Assembly (NCBI RefSeq): GCF_900185615.1
Contig: NZ_FYAK01000002.1
Coordinates: 868,001 to 932,000, forward strand
DNA from: Photobacterium malacitanum
Lineage (GTDB): Bacteria > Pseudomonadota > Gammaproteobacteria > Enterobacterales > Vibrionaceae
Direction of reading: 5' to 3'
Length of the DNA: 64,000 nucleotides
This document shows positions 48,556-58,615 of this stretch, one piece after another (within the stretch, counting starts at the first letter, position 1; each line of letters opens with the position of its first letter). A program made the position numbers and the translations under genes. The notes under the pieces were generated by a model. That model worked only from the letters and a program-made list of their open reading frames with translations. It had not been told where the DNA came from and ran no database searches.

Positions 48556-50106
48556 ATGACTGACACCAAAATATACAGCGATGACCGCCGTCAATGCGCT
48601 AAATTTCTTTACCGTGGTTCATTTGGCCCTAAAAAAGGTCAAATTGATCGTCTTCAAAAAATAGGCTTTGATGCTTGGTTTGATGAACAATTTTCTGTCC
48701 CTCCTACTCACCACCTACCAAAATTAAGAGCTATTCTTGCAAGTTCCAATTTTAATAATGCCCAAGATGATATGCGCCAAGGCATATGGTGGCAGTGTGT
48801 TATTACTGGTGAAGATCAATTGCGTCAACGTATGGCTTATGCATTAAGTCAATTGTTTGTTGTTTCTTCACATGGTGTGGGCTCATTAAATGAAGGCTTA
48901 GCCAATTATTATGACTTATTAGTTGATAATGCCTTTGGTAATTTCAGAACCTTATTTCGAGAAGTTACTATTAGTGCCATGATGGGACAATATCTAACAT
49001 TATCCGGCAGTAAAAAACATAACCCGCAAACAAACACCTTTCCAGACGAAAACTATCCACGCGAATGCATGCAGCTATTCACCATCGGTTTATGGCAACT
49101 TGATAAGTATGGTGAACCTGTACTAGATCAACATGGCAATAAAATACCAACTTATGATCAAGATGATGTTGAGAATATGTCACGTTTACTCTGTGGCTGG
49201 AATATCAAGTATGAAAATTGGCGTCATGATTGGATCAATCCGATGCAACCAGATAACAGTCAGCATGATATGGATGAAAAAAATGTGATGGGGAACCATT
49301 TCCCAGCAGGCCAAGATGCAAACCAAGATCTTGATGGCGTAGTTGACATGTTGTTTAACCATAACAATACCCCTGTTTTTATAGCAATCCATCTTATTAA
49401 ACGTTTTGTAACCAGTAACCCTAGCCGTAATCATATTCAACGTGTTGCCAAGGTATTTGAAGATAATGGCGATGGTGTACGTGGTGACTTACAGGCTACC
49501 ATTAAAGCCGTGCTGACTGATCCCGATGTTTTTGCCGGTATTGGTCACGGTGCAGGACAAGGGATTAATGGTGAACACCAACATTTTGGTTTATTAAAAG
49601 AACCTGTCATTGTTGTCGCTAATCAATTACGTGCATTAGATATGCAGGCTGTAGGTGATCATTGGTGGGATACGCAATGGGCTGAAGTCACATATGGTCA
49701 AGCAGCACTCTGCGCTGAAACTGTATTTAATTTCTATAAACCTAACGATGCACCTCAAGGTGAAATTGCTAATTTAGGCCTTGCAGCGCCTGAATTTACC
49801 ATTATCACGACCGATATCATGCGTAGAACCCACAATAGAATGTGGTACAACATTTTAAAATATAAAGAAGCGGATGATAACGATTGGCGTTGGGATCGTA
49901 GTGATTTCAATCACCATACAATGGGATCAACTGAATATGTCGCGCTCATTAATGAACGTTTCTTTGGTGGTTTGATGTCACAAAGTTTACAAGATTATAT
50001 GTACAAAGCCTTATCACGCCATACATCACCAAGTCAGCTTAATCTTCGCTTTATTAACGCAATTTATATCGCAACAACTGCACCTGAATTTTTCTGTGAA
50101 GGATAA
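48556..50106 (+). CDS. DUF1800 family protein
   Basis: A 516-residue protein. The ATG at 48556 follows ACTGGAATAATT; six more codons to the left lack a ribosome site. Family hallmarks are an early AKFLYRGSFGPKKGQIDRL, RQRMAYALSQLFVVS, the metal-site-like ENYPRECMQLFTIGLWQL, and FVTSNPSRNHIQRVAKVFEDNGDGVRGDLQATIKAVL. The function of DUF1800 is unestablished. It is nearly always paired with a DUF1501 gene, as here (6-base gap). It lacks an obvious signal peptide of its own, so it may be exported with, or stay apart from, its Tat partner. Confidence 0.85.
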   Translation: MTDTKIYSDDRRQCAKFLYRGSFGPKKGQIDRLQKIGFDAWFDEQFSVPPTHHLPKLRAILASSNFNNAQDDMRQGIWWQCVITGEDQLRQRMAYALSQLFVVSSHGVGSLNEGLANYYDLLVDNAFGNFRTLFREVTISAMMGQYLTLSGSKKHNPQTNTFPDENYPRECMQLFTIGLWQLDKYGEPVLDQHGNKIPTYDQDDVENMSRLLCGWNIKYENWRHDWINPMQPDNSQHDMDEKNVMGNHFPAGQDANQDLDGVVDMLFNHNNTPVFIAIHLIKRFVTSNPSRNHIQRVAKVFEDNGDGVRGDLQATIKAVLTDPDVFAGIGHGAGQGINGEHQHFGLLKEPVIVVANQLRALDMQAVGDHWWDTQWAEVTYGQAALCAETVFNFYKPNDAPQGEIANLGLAAPEFTIITTDIMRRTHNRMWYNILKYKEADDNDWRWDRSDFNHHTMGSTEYVALINERFFGGLMSQSLQDYMYKALSRHTSPSQLNLRFINAIYIATTAPEFFCEG

Positions 50107-50112
50107 TTAAAC

Positions 50113-51447
50113 ATGAAATTATCACGTCGACATTTTTTAAAAACCAGTGCTGTTGTTAGTGCGACAACACTATCTGCATCTACTTTTGCCTCATCATTTA
50201 CACCAACTGACGATATGCAATCCTCAGACAACGCTAATAAAGCCTTAGTGTGTGTATTTCTGTTTGGTGGTAACGATGCCTACAATATGATCGTTCCAAC
50301 ACCGGGTTGTGATGCCTACCAAGATTATAAAGCCGCTAGACCAATAATGGGCTTACCGGAATCCCAACTAAGTCCTTTAAATTTAACCACCTCTAATGGC
50401 GTACCACTTAGTCTCAATAACAATATGTCGTCATTATTACCGTTATTTGAGTCAGGTGATGCAACGGCAATTATTAACTCAGGTCAATTGGTTCAGCCAA
50501 CCACGCGTGATGACATCAGTAATGCTAAGGTCAGATTACCACAGTTTCTAATGGCGCATAATCAGCAACAAGACCTATGGCAATTAGGTACTGAAAATCT
50601 CGGTAATGCCTATGGCTGGGCAGGAAGAATGATGGATATGCTTGGTGCTAACGGCAGCCTATCACCACTCATTTCAGTAAACCAAGGTCAAAAATTACTT
50701 CGTTATCAGAAAGCTCAGCAAACAGTTGTAAATCGCGACGGCTCAGGCATCTACGCTGGCTGGAAAAACGAAGAACGCCTTGATGGTTATTTTGCACACT
50801 TTACTCAACGCAAATATAGCAATATTTATATGCGTAATTACGCCAGTGCAATGTCACATAATGTCTCTGAAAATGAAGCCATTAAAAAAATTCTTGCTGA
50901 CCACCCAAGTCATTATACTTACCCTAAATCCGACCTAGCAGAGCAGCTAGAAATGGTCAGCCGTTTGATTCAAGCACGCGATGATATGCATCAGCAACGT
51001 CAGATCTTTTTTGTTGGACTTGAAGGTTTTGATACTCATAAGAATCAGAAGAAAATCCATCCACAACTACTTCAACAAGTCGGTGATGCATTAAGCGCTT
51101 TTAATGCTGATATGGTCGATAGTGGTCTTAATGATCAAGTAACCTGTATCACAATGTCTGATTTTGGACGTCGCTTACAAGCGAATGCCAGTGGTACTGA
51201 CCATGGCTGGGCTGGCCATCAAATTGTAACTGGAGGTGCAGTTAGAGGTAATAATGTTTATGGTGAATGGCCGCAATTAACCACAAATAGCCAGCATAAT
51301 TATAATAATGGTCGTATTATACCAACCATTGCCGCAGATCAGGTTAACGCCTCATTATGTCGTTGGTTAGGTCTATCAGAAGCACAAATATTGTCCATCT
51401 TCCCTAACTTAAATAATTTTGATTCACCGTACATTGAATTTATTTAA
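50113..51447 (+). CDS. DUF1501 family protein with Tat signal
   Basis: A 444-residue exported protein. The twin-arginine signal LSRRHFLKTSAVV is followed by a hydrophobic stretch ending near STFASS. The mature part has CVFLFGGNDAYNMIVP near the start and MSDFGRRLQANASGTDHGWAG near the end. The DxGR and DHGWxG blocks recall the alkaline-phosphatase/sulfatase superfamily metal sites. It forms an operon with DUF1800. Its substrate is not known. Confidence 0.87.
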   Translation: MKLSRRHFLKTSAVVSATTLSASTFASSFTPTDDMQSSDNANKALVCVFLFGGNDAYNMIVPTPGCDAYQDYKAARPIMGLPESQLSPLNLTTSNGVPLSLNNNMSSLLPLFESGDATAIINSGQLVQPTTRDDISNAKVRLPQFLMAHNQQQDLWQLGTENLGNAYGWAGRMMDMLGANGSLSPLISVNQGQKLLRYQKAQQTVVNRDGSGIYAGWKNEERLDGYFAHFTQRKYSNIYMRNYASAMSHNVSENEAIKKILADHPSHYTYPKSDLAEQLEMVSRLIQARDDMHQQRQIFFVGLEGFDTHKNQKKIHPQLLQQVGDALSAFNADMVDSGLNDQVTCITMSDFGRRLQANASGTDHGWAGHQIVTGGAVRGNNVYGEWPQLTTNSQHNYNNGRIIPTIAADQVNASLCRWLGLSEAQILSIFPNLNNFDSPYIEFI

Positions 51448-51572
51448 TTACGATTAATAACGAACATTTATATTAGTTATTTTCACATCTAGCAATGGGA
51501 AAAATACAATATTATTAATCAGAAATATAATCAGCCATAATATTTATGGCTGACTTTTTCAATAAAAAACAA

Positions 51573-51743
51573 TTAAACATTAGATGATTCAATACTCATC
51601 TGAAGTACATCTTCACCAGCAACAGCAAAATGCAGCTCAATACTACCTTTTGATGTGATGTTTTTTATTAGCTTTATATCATGTTGACTATATTGTTTTA
51701 AAACAAGATCATGAATTTCAGAAATTAATTTATCTTTATCCAT
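51573..51743 (-). CDS. Small hypothetical protein
   Basis: A 56-residue protein from the ATG at 51743 (DKDKLISEIHDLVLKQYSQ, then strands IKLIKNITSKGSIELHFAV). The frame continues left-open to a TTG at 51842, giving 89 residues, but that part is Tyr/Lys-rich and has no ribosome site. The family is unknown to me. The gene is convergent with the DUF1501 gene. Confidence 0.45.
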   Translation of the reverse strand: MDKDKLISEIHDLVLKQYSQHDIKLIKNITSKGSIELHFAVAGEDVLQMSIESSNV

Positions 51744-52356
51744 TACCGTTGTTGTTTTTTTGCTTTCAAACCACATAAAACATTTCACATACTGATTATA
51801 AACACAGTAATAATAAACCAGATCAATACTTTTAAGAAGCAAATAACTGTTAGTAAATATTAATCACATCACAAATATAACCATGAAAAACAACAATTGA
51901 GTCAATACTGCATCATTTGATTCGAAAAATCACATTTCTTGTTCTCGCATCGACTTAAAGTAACGGGTTACAGTCTATAAAATTGCTAACACCACAGTAA
52001 CTACTCCTCATTTATTAACCAATATTATTTGAGTCAAATAAGTTTCTCGCTGATATGATAATTTCTATTATTAATGTTTGTAATAACAATAAAAACCTAC
52101 CAACTTAAAACCATATTTAATATATAAAAAACCATTATTAGTAAGTGGTAATAATTACTTCTAAAAAACAGATTTAATAATAAATAAAGACCTTCTGGTT
52201 TAAGCATTATTTAACTATTACTATAAAACTCAATACAAATGTAATTGATATCTATTCCCGTTTAAAATAAAATATATTGCTAATCACACTAATATACTTT
52301 TCATTATCTATCTATTAGTACTCTTTTAATGACAACATGATGTTCGGAGAATAATA
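51744..52356. other. Upstream region of feoB
   Basis: About 610 bases, AT-rich, with no feoA-like frame (FeoA is about 75 residues). Possible Fur-like sites are the AT-rich stretch around 52052-52076 (GATATGATAATTTC) and AATTGATATCTATT at 52243-52256; both are weak matches. A good ribosome site (CGGAGAA) precedes feoB. Confidence 0.45.
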
Positions 52357-54687
52357 ATGGCAAATAGCATTGCCTTATTGGGTAACCCTAACAGCGGTAA
52401 AACCACATTATTTAATACCTTAACTGGAGCTAAACAGCGAACAGGTAATTGGGCCGGCGTAACCGTTGATAAAAAAGAAGGGCTATATCAGTTCCATAAC
52501 CAAACAATAACTGTTGTTGATTTACCGGGCATTTACTCAATGAGCTCATTTGACGAACAAGGATCTGTCGATGAACAAATTGGATGCGACTATATTTTAA
52601 GTGGTGCAGCAGATCTTGTGGTCAACATTGTTGATGCTGCCAATATTGAACGTAATTTGTACTTAACATTGCAATTACTTGAAATGAATGTTCCCTGCTT
52701 AGTCGTGCTTAATATGCTCGACATTGCCCGTCAAAAAAATATTGTCATTGATGCAGAAAAGCTTTCGCAACAATTAGGTTGCCCAGTTGTGTGCTTAATC
52801 GCAAATAAAAATAAAGGAATAGAATCATTAAAAGTGGCGATCGAAAAGCAGCTAATTACGCCACATCATTCTTCATTTCAAACCCATTTTCCGCCACAAT
52901 TACGCAATGTTATCACCCAATTAAGCGCCGATATTCCCGAGACAGTAATTGCAGACAGCAACAAACAATGGCTTGCTTTGAGGTTACTCGAATCCGATAT
53001 CTCTGCACAGCACCATGTGCTAAATACCCATATTCCAGATCGTGTTAACCATTATCAAAAAGAACTTTATCAAATATTTAATGAGCATGCAGATTTACTC
53101 ATTGCCGATGCTCGCTACCAAACTGTTGCCAAACTCATTGCTCAATCAACATCTCATCACCAAGCCACTCAGCATAAGTTAACTCAATGGATTGACGCAA
53201 TTGTGCTTAATCGCTATCTCGGACTACCGATTTTCTTATTGGTTATGTATTTAATGTTTTGGTTTGCGATTAACATTGGCGGCGGACTACAACCTATTTT
53301 TGATGAGGGCTCGGCAGCAGTATTTATTCATGGCACCGCTTGGTTATCTCAATACCTTGGTCTGCCAAACTGGCTAGGTGCTATTTTATCTCAAGGGCTT
53401 GGTGGCGGTATAAACACCGTCATGCCTTTTATTCCACAAATAGGGCTAATGTTCTTATACCTTTCAGTATTAGAGGACAGTGGCTATATGGCCCGCGCAG
53501 CGTTTGTTATCGACCGTTTAATGCAAGCGATAGGCTTACCCGGTAAATCGTTTGTACCTTTAATTGTTGGGTTTGGCTGTAATATTCCATCAATTATGGC
53601 CTCACGTACACTTGAAACACCACGAGATCGCATCCTAACCTCAATGATGGCGCCCTTTATGTCTTGTGGTGCGCGACTAGCAATTTTCGGCGTTTTTTCA
53701 GCTGCTTTTTTTCAGGGTATGGGCAGCTTAATTGTGTTCTCACTCTATTTACTTGGTATTTTAGTCGCTGTATTGACCGGTTTTGTATTAAAGAAAACAT
53801 TATTAACTGGTGAAGCATCGCCTTTTATCATGGAACTACCGACTTATCATGTGCCAAGTCTTAAAACAACACTGATCCACAGCTGGAGCCGCCTGCGAGG
53901 CTTTTTAGTTAAAGCGTGTCGACTCATTATTCCCATTTGTATGATTGTTATGGCACTTAACAGCGTTACATTCTCAGGACGAGTTATTGAGCCAGGCCAA
54001 CAACAAGATTCAGCATTATCAGATATTGGTCGTTGGGTAACACCGGTATTATCACCATTAGGTGTCAACCAACAAAATTGGCCCGCAAGTGTAGGTTTGC
54101 TTACCGGATTTTTAGCAAAAGAAGTTGTTGTTGGTACACTCAATACTCTCTATAGTGCTGAATTAGCAAATCAGAGCGTTGCTGATGACTCACAGTCATT
54201 CAACCTACTGAGTGAATTAAAAACGGCATGGCAAGATACCGTTAATGGCGTTGAAAATAGTTTCTCATTAACAACCTTTAAAAATCCAATTAAAGCCAGT
54301 GAAGCTGACGGTACAATGAACACCACTGCAATGGGACAAATGCATAATCAATTTGGCTCGATGGTAGGTGCCTATGCTTATTTAATCTTTGTTTTATTGT
54401 ATGTACCGTGTGTATCAACTATCGGTGTTATTGCAAAAGAAATAGGCCGTAACTGGGCATGGTTCTCAACATTTTGGGGGATTGCTGTTGCCTATGCATT
54501 AGCGATTAGTTTTTATCAAGTCGCTACATTTGCACTACATCCAGTTGCCACCATTGGTTGGTTAATATTTGCGTGCGCTCTACTGATTAGCTTTATTATT
54601 GGAATTCGTTATTTGAGTCATCGAGTAGATTGGCAACTATCGATGCCAACAATACCAGCTCAACATAAAAATGGAGGCTGTCACTAA
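52357..54687 (+). CDS. feoB: Ferrous iron transporter FeoB
   Basis: A 776-residue inner-membrane transporter. The N-terminal G domain has G1 GNPNSGKTTLFN, G2/G3 GNWAGVTVDKKEG and DLPGIYS, and G4 NMLD. A helical GDI-like domain follows (about 165-270), then about ten membrane helices with the gate motifs GYMARAAFVID and FVPLIVGFGCNIPSIM, and FMSCGARLA. Takes up Fe(II) under low-oxygen, low-iron conditions. It is followed directly by feoC, but not preceded by feoA. Confidence 0.96.
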   Translation: MANSIALLGNPNSGKTTLFNTLTGAKQRTGNWAGVTVDKKEGLYQFHNQTITVVDLPGIYSMSSFDEQGSVDEQIGCDYILSGAADLVVNIVDAANIERNLYLTLQLLEMNVPCLVVLNMLDIARQKNIVIDAEKLSQQLGCPVVCLIANKNKGIESLKVAIEKQLITPHHSSFQTHFPPQLRNVITQLSADIPETVIADSNKQWLALRLLESDISAQHHVLNTHIPDRVNHYQKELYQIFNEHADLLIADARYQTVAKLIAQSTSHHQATQHKLTQWIDAIVLNRYLGLPIFLLVMYLMFWFAINIGGGLQPIFDEGSAAVFIHGTAWLSQYLGLPNWLGAILSQGLGGGINTVMPFIPQIGLMFLYLSVLEDSGYMARAAFVIDRLMQAIGLPGKSFVPLIVGFGCNIPSIMASRTLETPRDRILTSMMAPFMSCGARLAIFGVFSAAFFQGMGSLIVFSLYLLGILVAVLTGFVLKKTLLTGEASPFIMELPTYHVPSLKTTLIHSWSRLRGFLVKACRLIIPICMIVMALNSVTFSGRVIEPGQQQDSALSDIGRWVTPVLSPLGVNQQNWPASVGLLTGFLAKEVVVGTLNTLYSAELANQSVADDSQSFNLLSELKTAWQDTVNGVENSFSLTTFKNPIKASEADGTMNTTAMGQMHNQFGSMVGAYAYLIFVLLYVPCVSTIGVIAKEIGRNWAWFSTFWGIAVAYALAISFYQVATFALHPVATIGWLIFACALLISFIIGIRYLSHRVDWQLSMPTIPAQHKNGGCH

Positions 54688-54939
54688 ATGGTCAGCTTAA
54701 TCAACGTTCGCAATGCAGTACGCACAGCGAGAGTGATTTCTTTAGCTCAGCTGAGCCGCACATTAAACAGTGAGCCGCCATGGTTATTAGTCTTACTCGA
54801 TGATCTAATAAAAAGAGGCAACATTGAGCGTTGTGAAGCCACAATAAACTGTAATAAAGCATGTCATGGCTGTCAGACTAACTCACAAGATATTATTTTC
54901 CGCTGGCGTGATGAACGGATAAACATTGCTAATCTCTAA
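54688..54939 (+). CDS. feoC: FeoC-like protein
   Basis: An 83-residue winged-helix protein that starts immediately after the feoB stop. The C-terminal half has four Cys spaced C-x5-C-x3-C-x2-C (ERCEATINCNKACHGC), the pattern expected for an oxygen-sensitive iron-sulfur cluster in FeoC. FeoC is thought to protect or regulate FeoB. Confidence 0.9.
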   Translation: MVSLINVRNAVRTARVISLAQLSRTLNSEPPWLLVLLDDLIKRGNIERCEATINCNKACHGCQTNSQDIIFRWRDERINIANL

Positions 54940-54979
54940 CGTTAATATAAAGACTTAACGTTATTATGATGGATATAAA

Positions 54980-55010
54980 AAGCCCACTATTTCTAATAAA
55001 TAGTGGGCTT
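54980..55010. terminator. Bidirectional terminator after feoC
   Basis: AAGCCCACTATTT pairs with AAATAGTGGGCTT, 13 bp, 5-base loop. The T run is on the minus strand (TTTTTATA), so it fits the converging small gene best, but the stem can also end the feo transcript. Confidence 0.8.
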
Positions 55011-55041
55011 GTTTATAGACATGAGCTGTTTTAGTTAGTGA

Positions 55042-55230
55042 TTAAATACTACTTTGTTGTTTTTTATAATGCTTATGAGCTTGAGCAAAGTTGCCATCAT
55101 CATAATGCTCTAACAAAAATAGTGATAATTCTTCATTTGAGATGTTCATCATCATATCCAATTCATCCGTTTTATTGACTGATTGATGGTGACCATATCC
55201 CGTATTTAAAACAGTAACTTGAGTATACAT
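55042..55230 (-). CDS. Small hypothetical protein
   Basis: A 62-residue protein. I chose the ATG at 55230 because AAGGA lies 6 bases upstream. The sequence has two parts: MYTQVTVLNTGYGHHQSVN and an acidic helical part (ISNEELSLFLLEHYDDGNFAQAHKHYKKQ) that resembles one tetratricopeptide-like helix pair. I do not recognise the family. Confidence 0.5.
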   Translation of the reverse strand: MYTQVTVLNTGYGHHQSVNKTDELDMMMNISNEELSLFLLEHYDDGNFAQAHKHYKKQQSSI

Positions 55231-55405
55231 AAGCAATCCTTGCAAATTTGTATAGTCTTCATCATGTCTTAGTTTTTTTATTTCTTATAATGCTAGCTAT
55301 CAAAAACGATACACAGATCAACATTAAATTAACAAATAAGATACCAGAAACACACTTTTTGGTTAATCAAATGTAACTTTATTGTTATTTTTGATTTTGC
55401 CTCAT

Positions 55406-56029
55406 TTAAGCGCCAGAAAAATTGTATCGCTTATCGGTATCCATCGTTAACCGAGTAAACAATTCATTGGTTAAATCTTCTGTCAACGCTAACACTAGCG
55501 CTAACGTTTCATGTGCAAAAGCATTAATTAGTGCCACAGCTTGTTCAGGCTGAGCCACATGTAATGTCATATATTGTGCTTCCATCAACGTCTGTTTATG
55601 GGCTGTTTGTTGTTCAAAATCATGATAAGCCTGCTGCACTATTGGCGAGAACTGATTCCAGTCCATCATTGCTAAGGTTTGTAATTTGCGAAATTTCCAA
55701 TATGCCGAGTGGTTATCAGCCTTATTATCACCAAGCATTAATGCTTCAGGGACAGAAGTCATTCCTTGATAAAATGGTAGATATACACTCAAAGCTGTCA
55801 TGCCATAAGCGATATATTGTACTTCACCAATAGCAATAGGCAGCTGTGGCCGTACCTGCAATACATGCGAATGTTCAGTACGAAAAACAGCAATAGGACG
55901 ATAAGGCTCATTAGGATTACTGTGAGCATAAGGATCATGAGTTGTAGCTTGATAGTGATTGCGTAAGCCTTGCATCACATCATGGATACTGAGTTTATGT
56001 TTAGGGGTTAAGTAAACCGTCCCCTCAAT
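55406..56029 (-). pseudogene. C-terminal remnant of a C69 family dipeptidase
   Basis: The frame reads in from 56029, where a TAG closes it, with no start codon of its own near the beginning. It shows PKHKLSIHDVMQGLRNHY, VFRTEHSHVLQVRPQLPI and YGMTALSVYLPFYQG, which match the late part of PepD-type (C69) peptidases. Those enzymes are about 500 residues with the catalytic Cys at the N-terminus, so the catalytic part is missing. A GTG at 55978 could start a 190-residue protein, but it would be inactive. It lies just after the ackA terminator, consistent with a deletion between an upstream gene and this remnant. Confidence 0.7.
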
Positions 56030-56086
56030 CTATATTGATCAAGTATCGCAAAAATGGACATAGCACCATTAAATTTAAAATAAAAA

Positions 56087-56116
56087 AACGGCTTTGAACA
56101 TATGTCCAAAGCCGTT
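56087..56116 (-). terminator. Terminator of ackA
   Basis: On the minus strand, AACGGCTTTG pairs with CAAAGCCGTT around a 10-base loop, followed by seven T. It lies 65 bases after the ackA stop, with no pta between. Confidence 0.9.
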
Positions 56117-56180
56117 AATTATTCGATGATATTTTAACTCACAATTTACCTAAGCATTCTAGCTAAGGTAACAATGACGA

Positions 56181-57380
56181 CTACGCCTCAGCGTTTAGCA
56201 GAGCCATTGATTGTTGAGCGATAACAAATTCTTCATTGGTTGGAATAACCATCGCTAGTGGAGTGCCTGCTTGGCTGATAACACCTTCAGCACCAAAACG
56301 AGCAGCTTCATTACCTGCAACATCTTCACGGTAACCAAAGATTTTCAGTAAACGCATAATTTCACTACGTACTGGTAAAGAATTTTCCCCAATACCACCA
56401 GTAAAGATGATACCGTCTAATTCATCTAATGCGACCATATAAGAAGCAATATATTTAGCAGCGCGGTAACTAAATACTTCAAAAGCAAGTTTAGCATCAT
56501 GATTACCAGCTTCCATCGCTTCAATGATGCCACGACAATCACTGGTTAAACCTGAAATACCTAAGAAACCTGAGTTACTAACAAGTTCTTTATGTAAACG
56601 TTCAGGCGTCCAACCTTTCTTTAATAAATATTCAAGAATACTTGGATCAATATCACCACAGCGAGTGCCCATCATTAGGCCAGCAAGTGGGGTGAAACCC
56701 ATTGAAGTATCAATACTCTCACCATTTTTAACCACACAAACTGATGCGCCATTACCAAGGTGAACTGAAATAAAGCTTGATGCTTCAACAGGTTTATTAA
56801 TTCTTTTTGCTGCTTCACGGGTAACATAATAGTGGCTAGTGCCGTGTGCGCCGTAACGACGAATATTATATTGCTCGCTGACTTCTTTAGAAATAGCATA
56901 AGTATATGCTTTTTCTGGCATTGTTTGATGGAAAGCAGTATCAAACACAGCAAATTGCTGCAAGGTTGGGAATGCTTTGGCAGCAGCACGCATACCTAAC
57001 ACGTGAGCAGGATTATGTAGCGGAGCTAAATCACTCAACGCTTCAATATCAGCCATAACTTGCTCAGTAACGCGCACAGTTGAATTAAACTTAGTACCGC
57101 CATGTACAACACGGTGACCAATGGTCACGATACTGTCTTTCATACCAAGCTCATCAACTAATGTAACGATACGATCAATCGCTTGTTGATGATGACCTTC
57201 AAGGCCTGTTAGTTTAAATTCTTGTTTTTCACCGTTAACTTTCCAGCTAACGACAGCTTCAGGGAGATTAAAACACTCACCAAGACCACTTAACGTAGCT
57301 TCACCGGTTACAGTATCAATCAATGCAAATTTAAGTGAAGAACTACCAGAATTGATTACGAGAACTAAAGAATTGCTCAT
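56181..57380 (-). CDS. ackA: Acetate kinase
   Basis: A 399-residue enzyme making ATP and acetate from acetyl phosphate, or the reverse. Family blocks VLVINSGSSSLKFAL at the start, FDTAFHQTMP, HGTSHYYVTREAAKR and HLGNGASVCVVKNG are intact. It is normally followed by pta; here a terminator follows at once. It could be the second (AckA2-type) copy found in Vibrionaceae. Confidence 0.95.
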   Translation of the reverse strand: MSNSLVLVINSGSSSLKFALIDTVTGEATLSGLGECFNLPEAVVSWKVNGEKQEFKLTGLEGHHQQAIDRIVTLVDELGMKDSIVTIGHRVVHGGTKFNSTVRVTEQVMADIEALSDLAPLHNPAHVLGMRAAAKAFPTLQQFAVFDTAFHQTMPEKAYTYAISKEVSEQYNIRRYGAHGTSHYYVTREAAKRINKPVEASSFISVHLGNGASVCVVKNGESIDTSMGFTPLAGLMMGTRCGDIDPSILEYLLKKGWTPERLHKELVSNSGFLGISGLTSDCRGIIEAMEAGNHDAKLAFEVFSYRAAKYIASYMVALDELDGIIFTGGIGENSLPVRSEIMRLLKIFGYREDVAGNEAARFGAEGVISQAGTPLAMVIPTNEEFVIAQQSMALLNAEA

Positions 57381-57869
57381 GGTTATCTCATCAGAATTTT
57401 TAAGGGCGAATTTCGGATTTATAACAACATCCAGTTTCGGATTTACTCAGTTCAATGCGTGATATTCATTCAACTCAGTAAGTACGTGCCAATCATATTA
57501 CTCAATTTTTTTTTAAAGTCTCAACTTTTGTTTCAAAAACCACTTAAAAATTTAAAATTTACTGGTTTAGATCAATTTTAAGACTAAAAATCGATTTAAT
57601 TCGCATAAATCCGCACCATTTGATCAAATTAAGTTGAGTCTGAGGTATGAAATTTTTCTAGATTTTAAGCTTTCGTAAACAATATCGTATGATTTACCCA
57701 TCAAAACGATTAAAAATACAACGTTTTTGATGATTGAATTTCAATTAAAAAATAAAATAGGCACACTAAAAATAATCTTATCAGTTATGCATTCTTACAG
57801 CGAATACTAAATGGTAAGAAAACATTACCGATCACAAACAAATTCTCTTTAATTCAACTTATAACTGAA
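57381..57869. other. Upstream region of ackA
   Basis: About 490 bases, AT-rich. TTTGATCAAATT near 57616 and other TTGAT/ATCAA pieces hint at an anaerobic (FNR-type) control site, but no full match is present. No gene or strong hairpin is visible. Confidence 0.4.
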
Positions 57870-58547
57870 TTATTCATCTGTAAGTGAACTATCCATTGCT
57901 TGATAGTAGTCATACAGACTATCAATATCTGCACTACACATAATTGCCATGGCCGCTTTTAGTTGTGATGTCGACCAATTCCACCATTTCATTTCCAATA
58001 ATTGCTCAATATGGTGTGCAGCAAAACGTTTCTTTACGCATCGGCCAGGATTACCAACCACAATCGAATAAGGTTCAACATCTTTAGTGATCACCGCTCG
58101 TGTCCCAATAACGGCACCATCACCAATGGTAACCCCAGGCATAATCACGCATTCAGCACCAAGCCAAACATCATTACCAATAACAGTATCTCCCGCACGT
58201 TCAAAACCACTTTTAACACCATCACCAAATTCTGAAAAATCAAAAGGAAAAGATGAAATCCAATCATGTCGATGACCTTGATTACCTGCCATCATAATCA
58301 CAACACCACTCGCGATAGAACAAAACCGCCCAATAATCAGTTTATCAACCTCACCGAAAATACCAGATTGCCACACCTCATTAGTCGATTTATCCCCCAA
58401 CAAGTAATGCACACATTGATCTTCAAAGTGATGTTGGTGGTAATAACCAGAATAATAGCTGTAATCTCCTACCTCTATATTAGGATTAGTAATATGCTGC
58501 TTAATTTCATAGCCACCAATCCAAGACGGAAAAATACTCAACCCCAT
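57870..58547 (-). CDS. CatB/Vat-type xenobiotic acetyltransferase
   Basis: A 225-residue left-handed beta-helix enzyme. Hexapeptide repeats are clear (IGRFCSIASGVVIMMAG, VIGNDVWLGAECVIMPGVTIGDGAVIGTRAV, IVVGNPGRCVKKRF). The active-site segment GHRHDWISSFPF matches the catalytic His in this group. These enzymes transfer acetyl from acetyl-CoA to chloramphenicol, streptogramins or unknown hydroxyl substrates. Whether this one gives resistance cannot be told from the sequence. Confidence 0.85.
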   Translation of the reverse strand: MGLSIFPSWIGGYEIKQHITNPNIEVGDYSYYSGYYHQHHFEDQCVHYLLGDKSTNEVWQSGIFGEVDKLIIGRFCSIASGVVIMMAGNQGHRHDWISSFPFDFSEFGDGVKSGFERAGDTVIGNDVWLGAECVIMPGVTIGDGAVIGTRAVITKDVEPYSIVVGNPGRCVKKRFAAHHIEQLLEMKWWNWSTSQLKAAMAIMCSADIDSLYDYYQAMDSSLTDE

Positions 58548-58615
58548 AACAATTCTCCTTTATACTAATATTCACAACAAATCAGCCTATTATAATAATG
58601 ACTTTGGATCTCTCA

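Noticed and set aside
52243-52256. Firm Fur box before feoB
   Set aside because: The best match lacks the full inverted 7-1-7 pattern, so it is mentioned only as a weak possibility.
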